Origin: Planctomycetaceae bacterium
Lineage (GTDB): Bacteria > Planctomycetota > Planctomycetia > Pirellulales > Lacipirellulaceae
Length of the DNA: 33,477 bases
Assembly: GCA_003233055.1 (NCBI GenBank)
Contig: QIKP01000079.1
Span: 1 to 33,477, forward strand
Direction: 5' to 3'
This document shows positions 23,363-31,539 of this stretch, in pieces (within the stretch, counting starts at the first letter, position 1; each line of letters starts with the position of its first letter). The position numbers were made by a program, and so were the translations under genes. Below the pieces are notes generated by a model, which ran no database searches, was not told where the DNA came from, and worked only from the letters and a program-made list of their open reading frames with translations.

Positions 23363-26300
23363 ATGCTTAACGCCATCATTCGCTTTTCGTTGCAAAATCG
23401 CCTTCTGGTGATCGCCCTGGCGCTGTTCCTCTTAGGGTACGGCGGTTGGCAGGCGACGCAACTTCCCATTGACGTCTTCCCCAATCTCAACCGCCCTCGC
23501 GTTGTCGTGATGACCGAGGCGCCTGGCATGGCGCCCGAAGAGGTCGAGACCCTCATCACTTTTCCGATCGAGACCGTCCTCAATGGGGCCACCGGAGTGC
23601 AAGCGGTCCGGACCACTTCGGGCATCGGGCTGTCAGTGATTTATGTCGAGTTCGACTGGGGGACCGACATCTACAACGATCGTCAAATCGTCGCCGAGCG
23701 ACTCGCACTCGCAGCCGATACGCTCCCCCCCAGCGCCAAGCCTCAACTCATGCCGATCTCGTCGATCATGGGACAAATCATGATTGTCGGCATGACTGCC
23801 GATGGCGACACCTCGCCGCTCGAGCTGCGCACGCAGGCCGACTGGGTCGTTCGGCAGCGGTTGCTCACGATTCCTGGTGTGTCGCAAGTCATTGTGATGG
23901 GGGGCGACCGGAAGCAGTTTCAGGTGCTGGTCGATCCCGATCGGCTGATCCAGTACGGCGTGACCCTCGACGAGGTCAAAGCGGCTCTCGCGGAAAGCAA
24001 TCAGAATACGGCCGGAGGGTACCTCGACAATCAGGGCCCCCAAGAATTCCTCGTTCGGTCGCTCGGTCGAGTCAGTTCGGTCCAAGAAATTGGCAATGTG
24101 GTCATCAAACAGCGGAAGCGACAATCGATCACCCTTTCGCAAGTCGCGTCGATTGTCGAAGCGGCGCAGGTCAAACGAGGCGATAGCTCGGCGTTTATTC
24201 GTGACGAATCGGGTGAGTTGGTCGGTGGCCCGGCTGTCTTGCTAACGGTCCTCAAGCAGCCCCAAGCCGACACGCGTGCCGTGACCAACAAAGTCATCGC
24301 AGCGCTCGAAGAGATGGAAGCCTCGCTTCCCGAGGATGTTCGCATCATGCCGGAGCTTTACCAGCAAAAAGAATTCATCGATGTGGCGATTGAGAACGTC
24401 AAGGAAGCACTCCGCGACGGGGCGATACTGGTGGTTGTTATCCTCTTTCTGTTCCTGATGAATGTCCGTACGACCCTCATCACACTCACCGCCATTCCCT
24501 TGTCGATCGTCATCACAGCCATTGTCTTTTCGATCTTTGGTTTGTCGGTCAACACGATGACACTGGGAGGGCTAGCCGTGGCGATCGGCGAGCTGGTCGA
24601 CGATGCGATTGTCGACGTAGAAAATATCTTCCGGCGATTGCGGGAGAATAGGCAGGCGAAGAATCCCAAAAACGCGCTCCTAGTCGTCTTTCAAGCGAGT
24701 GTCGAGGTTCGCAACTCGATTGTCTATGGCACGGTTATCGTGATGTTGGTCTTCGTGCCACTCTTCGCTTTGGCCGGAATGCCAGGCCGACTTTTCACGC
24801 CACTCGGGATTTCCTATCTCGTCTCGATTGCTTCGTCCCTCTTCGTGTCGCTCACGGTGACTCCTGTCTTGAGCTACTGGTTACTAAGCGGATCGAAGGG
24901 GGAGGAGAAAGAAGAGAAGGATAGTTTTTTGCTCCGTTTGCTAAAGAACATTGCCGATGGTGCCATCCGAATGAGCATGGCTTTCGCTTGGCCTGTTTTG
25001 GCCGCCGCGCTCGTTGCGGTAGCGATTGCGGGTTGGTCGATTCTCCGGCTCGAAAGCGACTTCTTGCCACCCTTCAACGAAGGGGCAGTGCAAATCAACG
25101 TGCTCCTGCCCCCTGGTGCCTCGCTCGCCACCTCCAACCGAGTCGCGGCGCTGGCCGAGCGAAGGCTATCGGAACTCGACGATTTGGTCTCTCTGGTTCG
25201 TAAGACCGGCCGAGCGGAACTCGACGAACATGCCGAGGGGGTCAACGTCTCGGAGTTCATTGCCACGATCGATCCCCACACGACCCGTTCTCGCGAGGAA
25301 GTGTTGGAAGAGATCGACGAGGCACTCGCCGATATTCCCGGCATCGTTACCGCGGTCGAGCAGCCACTCGCTCACCTGATTTCCCACATGCTCTCGGGCG
25401 TCAAAGCGCAGGTGGCTATTAAACTGTTTGGCGACGATCTCGATCAGTTACGCCGCCAAGCCGACCGTATCAAGGGGACAATCGCCAGCGTCGAGGGCAT
25501 TCGTGGCTTGCAGGTCGAGCAGCAGGTTCTTATCCCGCAATTGCGAATCGAAGTCGACGGCGAAAAACTCAAAGCCTTCGGGCTCCGAAGGGGGGATGTC
25601 AACGACTTTGTCGAAACGGCCATGCAAGGCGAAGTCGTCTCGCAAATTTTGGATGGACAGCGGACGTTCGACCTCATCGTTCGACTCGGGGAAGAGTTTC
25701 GCGAAGACCTTGATGCCCTGAAACGATTGCAAATCGATATCCCCAGCGGCGGGAGCGTGAAGCTGGAGGATGTCGCTCGAATTTACCAGGCAGATGGACC
25801 CAATACCGTTAAACGGGAACAGGTCCGGCGGCGCATCGTCGTGCAGTGCAATGTTTCTGGACGGGGGCTCGTCGATGTCGTGAACGAAATGCGAGAACGC
25901 CTCCACCCCAAGGTCTTCAAGCTCCCCGACGGATACTTCATCGAATACAGCGGACAGTTTGAAAGCCAGCAGGCCGCCTCGCGCACCATCGGCATCCTCT
26001 TTGTCGTTTCGCTCGTAGGTATGTTCTTGGTGCTCTACAAGATGTTTCACTCGGCCAACTTAGCGCTGCAAGTGATGGTCGCGCTACCGATGGCCTTCAT
26101 CGGCAGCGTCGCCTCGCTCTACATCACGCAGCAGACACTCACGGTCGCTAGCATGGTCGGTTTCATTTCGCTTTGTGGTATCGCATCGCGGAATGGCATC
26201 TTGCTCATCAACCACTACCTCCACCTTGTCACGCACGAAGGCGAATCGTGGACGCGAGAGATGGTCGTTCGCGCCGGCAAAGACCGACTCGCACCGGTGC

Positions 26301-26539
26301 TAATGACGGCGCTCACCTCCGGCATCGGGCTCGTGCCGCTAGCGATGGCAGCAGGAGAACCAGGTAAAGAAATCCTCTACCCGGTGGCCACGGTCATCAT
26401 CGGTGGGCTTATTTCCAGCACGCTGTTGGAGTTCCTTGTTCGCCCGGCGCTCTTCTGGACGCTAGGCATCGGTGCGGCGCAGCGCGTCGTTGAGATGAAC
26501 GCAACCGTCGTCGCCCTCGTAGAGGAGGGGGACGAGTAA
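23363..26539 (+). CDS. heavy-metal efflux RND pump, inner-membrane subunit
   Basis: This 1058-residue protein from ATG 23363 is the proton-driven pump of a tripartite metal efflux system. It begins MLNAIIRFSLQNRLLVIALA (TM1), then porter domain (VFPNLNRPRVVVMTEAPGMA), TM2-TM6 (about 355-540), a second porter domain and TM8-TM12. The TM4 signature is AIGELVDDAIVDVENIFRRL, with acidic residues for proton relay. It differs from both CzcA (VDGAV) and CusA signatures. The segment at 574-588, GAVQINVLLPPGASL, has no Met where CusA has a metal-relay Met, so Cu(I)/Ag(I) is less likely. The metal is not certain. The frame is open from TTG 23261, which would add a 34-residue heptamer-encoded extension. 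The usual length is about 1040. Confidence 0.92.
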   Translation: MLNAIIRFSLQNRLLVIALALFLLGYGGWQATQLPIDVFPNLNRPRVVVMTEAPGMAPEEVETLITFPIETVLNGATGVQAVRTTSGIGLSVIYVEFDWGTDIYNDRQIVAERLALAADTLPPSAKPQLMPISSIMGQIMIVGMTADGDTSPLELRTQADWVVRQRLLTIPGVSQVIVMGGDRKQFQVLVDPDRLIQYGVTLDEVKAALAESNQNTAGGYLDNQGPQEFLVRSLGRVSSVQEIGNVVIKQRKRQSITLSQVASIVEAAQVKRGDSSAFIRDESGELVGGPAVLLTVLKQPQADTRAVTNKVIAALEEMEASLPEDVRIMPELYQQKEFIDVAIENVKEALRDGAILVVVILFLFLMNVRTTLITLTAIPLSIVITAIVFSIFGLSVNTMTLGGLAVAIGELVDDAIVDVENIFRRLRENRQAKNPKNALLVVFQASVEVRNSIVYGTVIVMLVFVPLFALAGMPGRLFTPLGISYLVSIASSLFVSLTVTPVLSYWLLSGSKGEEKEEKDSFLLRLLKNIADGAIRMSMAFAWPVLAAALVAVAIAGWSILRLESDFLPPFNEGAVQINVLLPPGASLATSNRVAALAERRLSELDDLVSLVRKTGRAELDEHAEGVNVSEFIATIDPHTTRSREEVLEEIDEALADIPGIVTAVEQPLAHLISHMLSGVKAQVAIKLFGDDLDQLRRQADRIKGTIASVEGIRGLQVEQQVLIPQLRIEVDGEKLKAFGLRRGDVNDFVETAMQGEVVSQILDGQRTFDLIVRLGEEFREDLDALKRLQIDIPSGGSVKLEDVARIYQADGPNTVKREQVRRRIVVQCNVSGRGLVDVVNEMRERLHPKVFKLPDGYFIEYSGQFESQQAASRTIGILFVVSLVGMFLVLYKMFHSANLALQVMVALPMAFIGSVASLYITQQTLTVASMVGFISLCGIASRNGILLINHYLHLVTHEGESWTREMVVRAGKDRLAPVLMTALTSGIGLVPLAMAAGEPGKEILYPVATVIIGGLISSTLLEFLVRPALFWTLGIGAAQRVVEMNATVVALVEEGDE

Positions 26540-26610
26540 ATCGTCACTCGCAACAGAAGAGAGAGTAAACCAACGATCGAAGTCGTTCTCTAACCCTCCG
26601 AGGAATTACC

Positions 26611-27381
26611 ATGAAAGTCATCGCATTGAAAGTCGTCACATGGATGGTTGCCGTGGCGTTTGCAAGCGTGGCAGCCGAAGTCGTAGCGCAGTCGGAAAGC
26701 CGTGGTTCGGCCGCTCCGCCTGTCGCTCGTGAAAATCCGCAGGCATTCGTCATTGCCCATCGCTTAATCGACTGGGAAACGCGGCACTTCGACGATGCGA
26801 CGAAAGCCCAGCAACACATGGATGTCCTCCATAAACTGGGAGTGGAGGTTCGCGTGGAGCAGCATCAAGGGCATTCCGACGTGATCTACCGCTCGGTCAA
26901 CTGGAAACCATGGCAGGTCGGGTCGGATGAGCTTGCCCATCAGTGGGAAGATTGGCTGCGCGACTCGGGATTCCAGACGCTCCATGGACATCACCCCAGC
27001 CATGACCAGCATGCTCACCACGCCGATCACGGGCATGCAGCGGGAAAAGGGCACGCCGAAGAGCATGCGGAGGTTGTCCTCTACCGCCTTCCCGCCGGGG
27101 GAACGCAGCGCTTTGAGAATCTGGCCGGTGCGGAGGAGTTTATCACACTCTTGCAGGCACTCCGGTGCGAAGTCCGGAAGGGTGGACAGGAGGGGCCTAC
27201 CGATGTCCAATTCCGTTGTGCGGAGTGGACCGCAGTGGAATTCACCGACCACGACTCGGCCACCTCCTGGGAGAAGTGGCTCACCTCGGCCGGATTCGAA
27301 GTCGAACACAACCACGACGAGCACAGCCATGACGGGCAGGGGCCCGCTGGCAACGAACATGCGGGGCATAGCCATCCTTAG
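26611..27381 (+). CDS. exported His-rich protein with a duplicated domain
   Basis: This 256-residue protein has a signal peptide (about 1-26, ending VVAQS). It then has two similar units of about 65 residues, each followed by a His-rich segment. Unit 1 (about 44-125) contains DVIYRSVNWKPWQVGSDELA and ends SGFQTLHGHHPSHDQHAHHAD. Unit 2 (about 155-233) contains DVQFRCAEWTAVEFTDHDSA and ends AGFEVEHNHDEHSHDG. Shared positions include D-V-x-[YF]-R, the W-x-x-[WV]-x-[VF] core, W-E-[DK]-W-L and [DT]-S-[GA]-[F]. It is probably a periplasmic metal buffer for the pump. AGGA lies before the ATG, 71 bases after the pump stop. No known domain is recognised. Confidence 0.75.
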   Translation: MKVIALKVVTWMVAVAFASVAAEVVAQSESRGSAAPPVARENPQAFVIAHRLIDWETRHFDDATKAQQHMDVLHKLGVEVRVEQHQGHSDVIYRSVNWKPWQVGSDELAHQWEDWLRDSGFQTLHGHHPSHDQHAHHADHGHAAGKGHAEEHAEVVLYRLPAGGTQRFENLAGAEEFITLLQALRCEVRKGGQEGPTDVQFRCAEWTAVEFTDHDSATSWEKWLTSAGFEVEHNHDEHSHDGQGPAGNEHAGHSHP

Positions 27382-27458
27382 CGGGGAATAATTTCCTATG
27401 AAGAGTGGATCTATTTCGCCGAAAAGAATTTTCCTTTCTTAAAAATGGAGTCGATACG

Positions 27459-28028
27459 ATGAACGTAAAACCCTTGTTTTTGATTGCAGCGATGGCCCTG
27501 TTCGTTGGTTGCAATGGCCCCGCCTCCGATACCAAGGCCGACGCGGAGTCGGCGCACGCGCACGACCATCCGTCTGAAGGCCCGCATGGCGGCCAACTGA
27601 TTGAGTTAGGCGACGAAGAGTACCATGCCGAACTCATCCATGACGACGACGCCGAAACCGTAACAATCTACCTGCTCGATGGCGCCGCGAAAAAAGAAGT
27701 CGCCATCGCCGAGAAGGAGCTCACCCTCAACATGACGCACGACGGCCATGCCGACCAATTCAAACTGGCCGCCGAGCCCGATGCGTCGGGCAAAGCCTCG
27801 AAGTTCGTCTCCAGCGATGCCCACCTGGTTGAAGGGCTCGATGACGGAGCCGAAGGCCAGTTGGTTGTTTCGATTGGCGGAACGAACTACAGTGGCCACG
27901 TCGCGCACGACCACGACCATGATCACGATGACCATGACGATGACGACCACGATGACGACGATCACGACCATGACGACGATGACGACGATGACCATGACGA
28001 CGATGACCATGATCACGACGATCATTGA
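27459..28028 (+). CDS. lipoprotein with His/Asp-rich C-terminal tail
   Basis: This 189-residue protein starts at ATG 27459, with GGAG eight bases upstream; the longer frame from 27405 is not favoured. The lipobox is ALFVGC (Cys about 17). A short His-rich stretch (HAHDHPSEGPHGGQLIEL) is followed by a beta-rich domain (about 40-145, with EEYHAELIHDDDAETVTIYL). The last 40 or so residues consist almost only of His and Asp. The tail should bind several divalent cations, with the GPHGGQLIELG segment as a further site. As last gene of the efflux operon it probably buffers metal at the outer membrane. No catalytic residues are visible. Confidence 0.78.
   Translation: MNVKPLFLIAAMALFVGCNGPASDTKADAESAHAHDHPSEGPHGGQLIELGDEEYHAELIHDDDAETVTIYLLDGAAKKEVAIAEKELTLNMTHDGHADQFKLAAEPDASGKASKFVSSDAHLVEGLDDGAEGQLVVSIGGTNYSGHVAHDHDHDHDDHDDDDHDDDDHDHDDDDDDDHDDDDHDHDDH
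27905..28026 (+). repeat. low-complexity His/Asp codon tract
   Basis: About 120 bases of GAC/GAT and CAC/CAT codons encode the acidic His-rich tail of the lipoprotein. Such a tract can change length by slippage in steps of three without frameshift, so the number of metal-binding residues may vary between strains. Confidence 0.8.
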
Positions 28029-28290
28029 TCACCTGATTACGCCGACTCGAGAATCATGTTGGCGTACTGTATAATGTCGCCGGTGCGAATCAGCTTGATC
28101 GCGCGGCTTATGCACTACCGAAATCTCGCTCAACCCCTCGGCAAACGCCTCTTGCGTTGCCGAGGGGTTCGCGTTTAAGAACTCTTCGGCTATCCGCCTT
28201 GCCAATCTCAGAGTTGCCGCGCACCGCCCGCAGCACCGCAAGCGCCGTCGGCACATTGTCGACCACCGACAGATCATCGGCCTCGACGAT
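28029..28290 (-). pseudogene. decayed gene fragment with apparent frameshift, family unknown
   Basis: Two minus-strand frames read like one protein broken by a frameshift near 28198. The upstream frame gives EADDLSVVDNVPTALAVLRA then VRGNSEIGKA. The downstream frame continues RIAEEFLNANPSATQEAFAE then GLSEISVVHK. No start codon with a ribosome binding site is seen, and the IS256 remnant abuts the upstream side, so the 5' end was probably lost. Neither part matches a family I know. It could also be chance open frame. Confidence 0.3.
28132..28169. repeat. long hairpin (16-bp stem)
   Basis: AACCCCTCGGCAAACGC (28132-28148) pairs with GCGTTGCCGAGGGGTT (28154-28169) with one bulged A and a loop of five bases. 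It lies 105 bases downstream of the efflux operon. The stem could stop transcription or shield the 3' end of the efflux mRNA, although no clear T-run follows. Confidence 0.55.
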
Positions 28291-28294
28291 TACG

Positions 28295-28554
28295 AATCTA
28301 AAAAAAGTCTGGGAGGAGGAGTTCGAGGAGTGCCGTGAGTGGAACCGGCACAGCCTGGAAGGCAAGGAGTACGTCTACGGACCAAGAAAACCAAGGGCTG
28401 CGGAAGCCGCGTTGTCTGTTTGACGAGGGCCACCAAGCGGATGATGTCCGCCCAAAAGAAGTGGCGACTGCTCAAGGGTTCTTCCCTATTGCCCGAAGTG
28501 ATTCAAGGAATCCATTTCATCGACGGAGTGAAAGAAACCAAGGATGCCGCCTGA
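28295..28554 (+). pseudogene. IS256-family transposase remnant, internally deleted
   Basis: The first part (28295-28378) reads NLKKVWEEEFEECREWNRHS then LEGKEYVY, which matches the region just before the first catalytic Asp of IS256/mutator transposases. The frame then shifts and the sequence jumps to RTKKTKGCGSR and QKKWRLLKGSSLLPEVIQG, the C-terminal end of the same family, stopping at TGA 28552-28554. The stretch between, which carries the DDE active site, is missing. So the element is dead, with an internal deletion and a frame change at about 28376-28380. Sequence after the stop may include its decayed right end. Confidence 0.8.
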
Positions 28555-28692
28555 TTTCAAAAATTTCTCCTCCACAGGTTCGGTTAGATCTCGAGGTCGG
28601 GGGTATTGACTGGATTCCACGAGCGAAACCTGTCAAAATGTTCGAGATCTACAACGATTCTTAAGAACCGGGCCAACTCCGATACATTCTCC

Positions 28693-29475
28693 ATGTTAGA
28701 AACCATCCAAGACAACCTGTACGACCACCCAAAGTATTACGACTTGGTCTTCGGATCCGACTGGAAGGCAGAACTCGATTTCCTGCTGGCGGTCTTTGAG
28801 AAGCATGGTGCCGGCAACATCGAACGACTCTTCGAGCCGGGGTGTGGAACGGGACGGCTTATGTTTCGTTTGGCCAAGGAAGGGTACGAAGTCGCCGGCA
28901 ACGATCTCTCCGCCCCGGCGGTCGACTACTGCAACGACCGACTCGAACGGCATGGCTTTGCTCGGACCGCTGAAGTGGGGGACATGACCGACTTTCGCGT
29001 GAAGAAAAAATTTGATGCCGCCTTCAACACCATCAATACCTTTCGCCACTTGTCGAGCGAACGCCTCGCGCGGCAGCACCTGGAGTGCATGGCGGGTGCA
29101 CTGCGGAAAGGGGGCCTCTATCTCCTGGGGTTCCACCTCACCCCGACCGTTGGTGAGCCGATCGACGAAGAAAGTTGGTCGGCTCGGCGGGGGAATCTGT
29201 CAGTCTTGTCCCGGCTTTGGACAGAGAAACATGACCGGCGGCGACGGAATGAGCGGGTTAGGATGAGTTTTGACGTTTATACGCCTACTCAGAGTTTTCG
29301 GCTGGCAAATTGTGCCGATTTCAGGACTTATACCTACCCGCAAATGGCCGATCTTATAGAGAGCGTTCCTGCGCTCCGTGTCGTCGAGACCTACGACTTC
29401 GCCTACCAAGTCGATCAGCCGGTTAAACTGAGTCCGGAGACCGAAGACGTGGTTTACGTCCTGCAAAAGTGTTAG
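28693..29475 (+). CDS. class I SAM-dependent methyltransferase
   Basis: This 260-residue cytoplasmic protein starts at ATG 28693 (MLETIQDNLYDHPKYYDLVF). Motif I is LFEPGCGTGRLMFRLAKEGY; GNDLSAPAVDYC supplies the acidic residue for the ribose; VGDMTDF and FDAAFNTINTFRHL follow as motifs II-III; and GALRKGGLYLLGFHL closes the core. A C-terminal beta extension (about 170-260) replaces a typical ending. Substrate is unknown. The upstream frame extension to 28606 lies in IS remnant sequence. The next gene follows after 38 bases and may be co-transcribed. Confidence 0.9.
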   Translation: MLETIQDNLYDHPKYYDLVFGSDWKAELDFLLAVFEKHGAGNIERLFEPGCGTGRLMFRLAKEGYEVAGNDLSAPAVDYCNDRLERHGFARTAEVGDMTDFRVKKKFDAAFNTINTFRHLSSERLARQHLECMAGALRKGGLYLLGFHLTPTVGEPIDEESWSARRGNLSVLSRLWTEKHDRRRRNERVRMSFDVYTPTQSFRLANCADFRTYTYPQMADLIESVPALRVVETYDFAYQVDQPVKLSPETEDVVYVLQKC

Positions 29476-29513
29476 AAGTGCGCGAGCCAACGGTTGTTCA
29501 CTAACCCATTTTC

Positions 29514-30824
29514 ATGAACTCCCTTCCTCAATCCTCCGACGCCGACGCCTCTGCGATGTTGGCCTGCGCGCATCGGGAATCACTCGCGTCGTTCCTTCAA
29601 TTTGCAGCCAAGGCGATTGGAATCGAAAGCCAGCTCAAGGGGGGCGTCCTGGAACTGGCCTTCGAGGCGGCCGAGCACCCAGGTTGGCCCAAGCCGTACC
29701 ACGTTAGCGTTGCGGTGGAAGCCCAGGCGCTGGAGAAGAGGACGCGACGGCAAATCGATCCGGCTGCGGGGGCGGCCTGGTTGTGGGAACGGGCCCTCCT
29801 GGCTGGGGCGGCGATCGGCGCGCGACCCGCCAAGCAGCCCGACGCGGTTCACGAGTTCTCCGATCGAATGTTTCAAGCGTACCAAGTCGATGCGGGGCAA
29901 ATTCACTTGGCGGGATGTCATCTGACCGACGTGCCGTTCGTTCGCCTCACGTTTTTGGGGAAGGACGACCCGACCGAGGTGGAGCACTTTTTCTTGACCG
30001 CCGAGGGTTTGCCCGTGTCGCCCGAGTTGCTCGAAGAACTGAGGCTCGCCGATGTCCGCACGTTAGGCGACCACCCACCTGCCTGCGGCCGAAGGGCAAC
30101 CGAATCGATCCTCCAGCGGGCCGAGACATCGCTCGCAAGTCGAGATTTGCGATTCATTGCTGCGACGCTGATTGGTGCAAAATGGGCCGACGGGTCGTTG
30201 CAGTTCGACATCGCAGATCAATCGGCCCCTCTTGAGTTCTCTGGCTGGACCACCACGCTTTCACCTCCGCCCTTTCATTGCGACGCGAGCGGGTTCGATA
30301 CGTTCCATGTCGCTGCGATTGATGACGGGCGGATTGTTGCCGCCGAGGCGATCGCTACGTGCGAAGAGTCGGGGAAAAAGGTGCTCGCCTGCGAAATGGA
30401 AACGTGCTGTGTTACCGGCAAGAAGGTGGATGGCGCGCTGACCGCCGCCTGCCCGGTCACCGGCGATCCAGCGCTGGCAACGGAGTTCGCCGAGTGCAGC
30501 GATTGCCTGCAGAAGGCAAGCAAGAAAGGACTGGTCCGTGGCGTTTGCGGCCTTTGCCGATCAATGGAGCGTCTGCCGTCTGGGGACCCGAGACGGCTTC
30601 GGCTAACCAAGCAATACCCGGCGCTCGCCAAGTTTCGCCAGTTCCGCCAAGCCGAGTCGGATGGCGTATCTCGACTGGAGGCGATCGGCAGCTGGCGACG
30701 GATTTTGGTCGTCACCGAACAAGAGGGCGATAAGTTGCTGGCCGTCGCCACGCGCAGTCGTTTCAGCAGCCGCTGGCAGCAAGTGCCGAAAGCGGATTGG
30801 CCCGCGCTGCTGGGGAATCGCTGA
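29514..30824 (+). CDS. uncharacterised planctomycete-type protein with Cys-rich region
   Basis: A 436-residue protein without signal peptide or membrane helix. No family name can be given. The N-terminal two thirds is alpha/beta with few markers (HVSVAVEAQALEKRTRRQID). A Cys-rich zone (about residues 283-355) has paired cysteines: ATCEESGKKVLACEMETCC, TGKKV, AACPVTG, CSDCLQ and CGLCRS. These look like several zinc-ribbon knuckles. The C-terminus is a short alpha/beta segment with WRRILVVTEQEGDKLLAVAT. A C-x-x-S/T-G-K/D pattern repeated three times suggests tandem Zn-binding turns. It follows the methyltransferase closely. It might bind nucleic acid or protein, but this is not shown. Confidence 0.6.
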   Translation: MNSLPQSSDADASAMLACAHRESLASFLQFAAKAIGIESQLKGGVLELAFEAAEHPGWPKPYHVSVAVEAQALEKRTRRQIDPAAGAAWLWERALLAGAAIGARPAKQPDAVHEFSDRMFQAYQVDAGQIHLAGCHLTDVPFVRLTFLGKDDPTEVEHFFLTAEGLPVSPELLEELRLADVRTLGDHPPACGRRATESILQRAETSLASRDLRFIAATLIGAKWADGSLQFDIADQSAPLEFSGWTTTLSPPPFHCDASGFDTFHVAAIDDGRIVAAEAIATCEESGKKVLACEMETCCVTGKKVDGALTAACPVTGDPALATEFAECSDCLQKASKKGLVRGVCGLCRSMERLPSGDPRRLRLTKQYPALAKFRQFRQAESDGVSRLEAIGSWRRILVVTEQEGDKLLAVATRSRFSSRWQQVPKADWPALLGNR

Positions 30825-30897
30825 AGGCTGTGTGGGAGGAGCAAGTGCCGGTAGAGAGCCTCCGCTTTATTTCCAGCTGCGCAAGAATTTTGTAGGT

Positions 30898-31470
30898 CTA
30901 TTTGTGTCTGCTATCCAGCATGAGACCTCCAGGAACTGCCGAATCCTTAGAGGCCGGTCGGCGTCGGGCTGTGAAATTCTTGTCCGAGGGTTGGCTGATC
31001 AAGGAAGTGGCGGAATCCCTCCATGCCGCGGTCATCCCCACTTTCATCACCCAAAGACGATCCGATTCTATATAGATTTCATATTCGAATGTCGGATCGC
31101 AATCGGCCCTTGCTAGGATTCCAATGGCGTGGGTTACGGTCTCCTGTGGCTCGATCTGCATAGGAAAAGTATCGTCCGTACTCACGCACCAGCCACTTTT
31201 AAAACAGCCCAAGCGGGCCCCTGCGACTCGAATGAGCCTGTTCGATTGATTCGACAAAAGCAGTTTCAGGAACTGCTTTTCCTCCCCATCTTTGACGACT
31301 AGAATCTCGCGTGGCGATATCTTAACCGGCTCAAAATTCGATCGGGAGTAGAGGGCAACTCCATTGGCAACCACGAGCAATGCCAGGAAAAGGGTTATCC
31401 AATAGAAATTCAAACCATCGCCGACAGCGAATTTAACCTCTGCCAAAATTTTCCGGCCAAGCCTTTTCAT
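30898..31470 (-). CDS. DUF1573-like membrane-anchored protein, 3' end replaced by IS fragment
   Basis: 190 residues as read. One N-terminal membrane helix (about 21-42, WITLFLALLVVANGVALYSR) is followed by an Ig-like beta domain: ISPREILVVKDGEEKQFLKL, then NQSNRLIRVAGARLGCFKSG and a later ADCDPTFEYEIYIE. The two cysteines after ARLG match where DUF1573 proteins have their C-x-C pair. Real family sequence seems to end about SDRLWVMKVGMT (near 31027). The last 40 or so residues are antisense to an IS630 transposase fragment, so the native end is lost or moved. It is last in the minus-strand cluster, 69 bases after the preceding gene. Confidence 0.6.
   Translation of the reverse strand: MKRLGRKILAEVKFAVGDGLNFYWITLFLALLVVANGVALYSRSNFEPVKISPREILVVKDGEEKQFLKLLLSNQSNRLIRVAGARLGCFKSGWCVSTDDTFPMQIEPQETVTHAIGILARADCDPTFEYEIYIESDRLWVMKVGMTAAWRDSATSLISQPSDKNFTARRRPASKDSAVPGGLMLDSRHK
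30920..31027 (+). pseudogene. IS630-family transposase N-terminal fragment
   Basis: From ATG 30920 the plus strand reads MRPPGTAESLEAGRRRAVKF, then LSEGWLIKEVAESLHA. This is the helix-turn-helix start common to IS630-type transposases, which typically open MRPPG(S/T)xxxLExRRRRA. Similarity stops at about 31027, where the sequence becomes that of the minus-strand DUF1573-like gene. Only about 36 codons remain and no terminal repeat is recognisable. It marks an old insertion and deletion that cut the 3' end of that gene. Confidence 0.7.
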
Positions 31471-31539
31471 CGCGTTAGGATTGCATCACAGTTTGGTTTT
31501 CGGTTAAAATTTAAGGCGCAAGTCACGAGCGAAATGGCC

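Noticed and set aside
27905..28026. Repetitive tract as a tandem-repeat regulatory element
   Set aside because: It is the coding tract of the His/Asp tail and ends exactly at the stop codon.
28070..28075. TATAAT as a promoter
   Set aside because: No -35 at proper spacing and no gene downstream; only decayed sequence follows.
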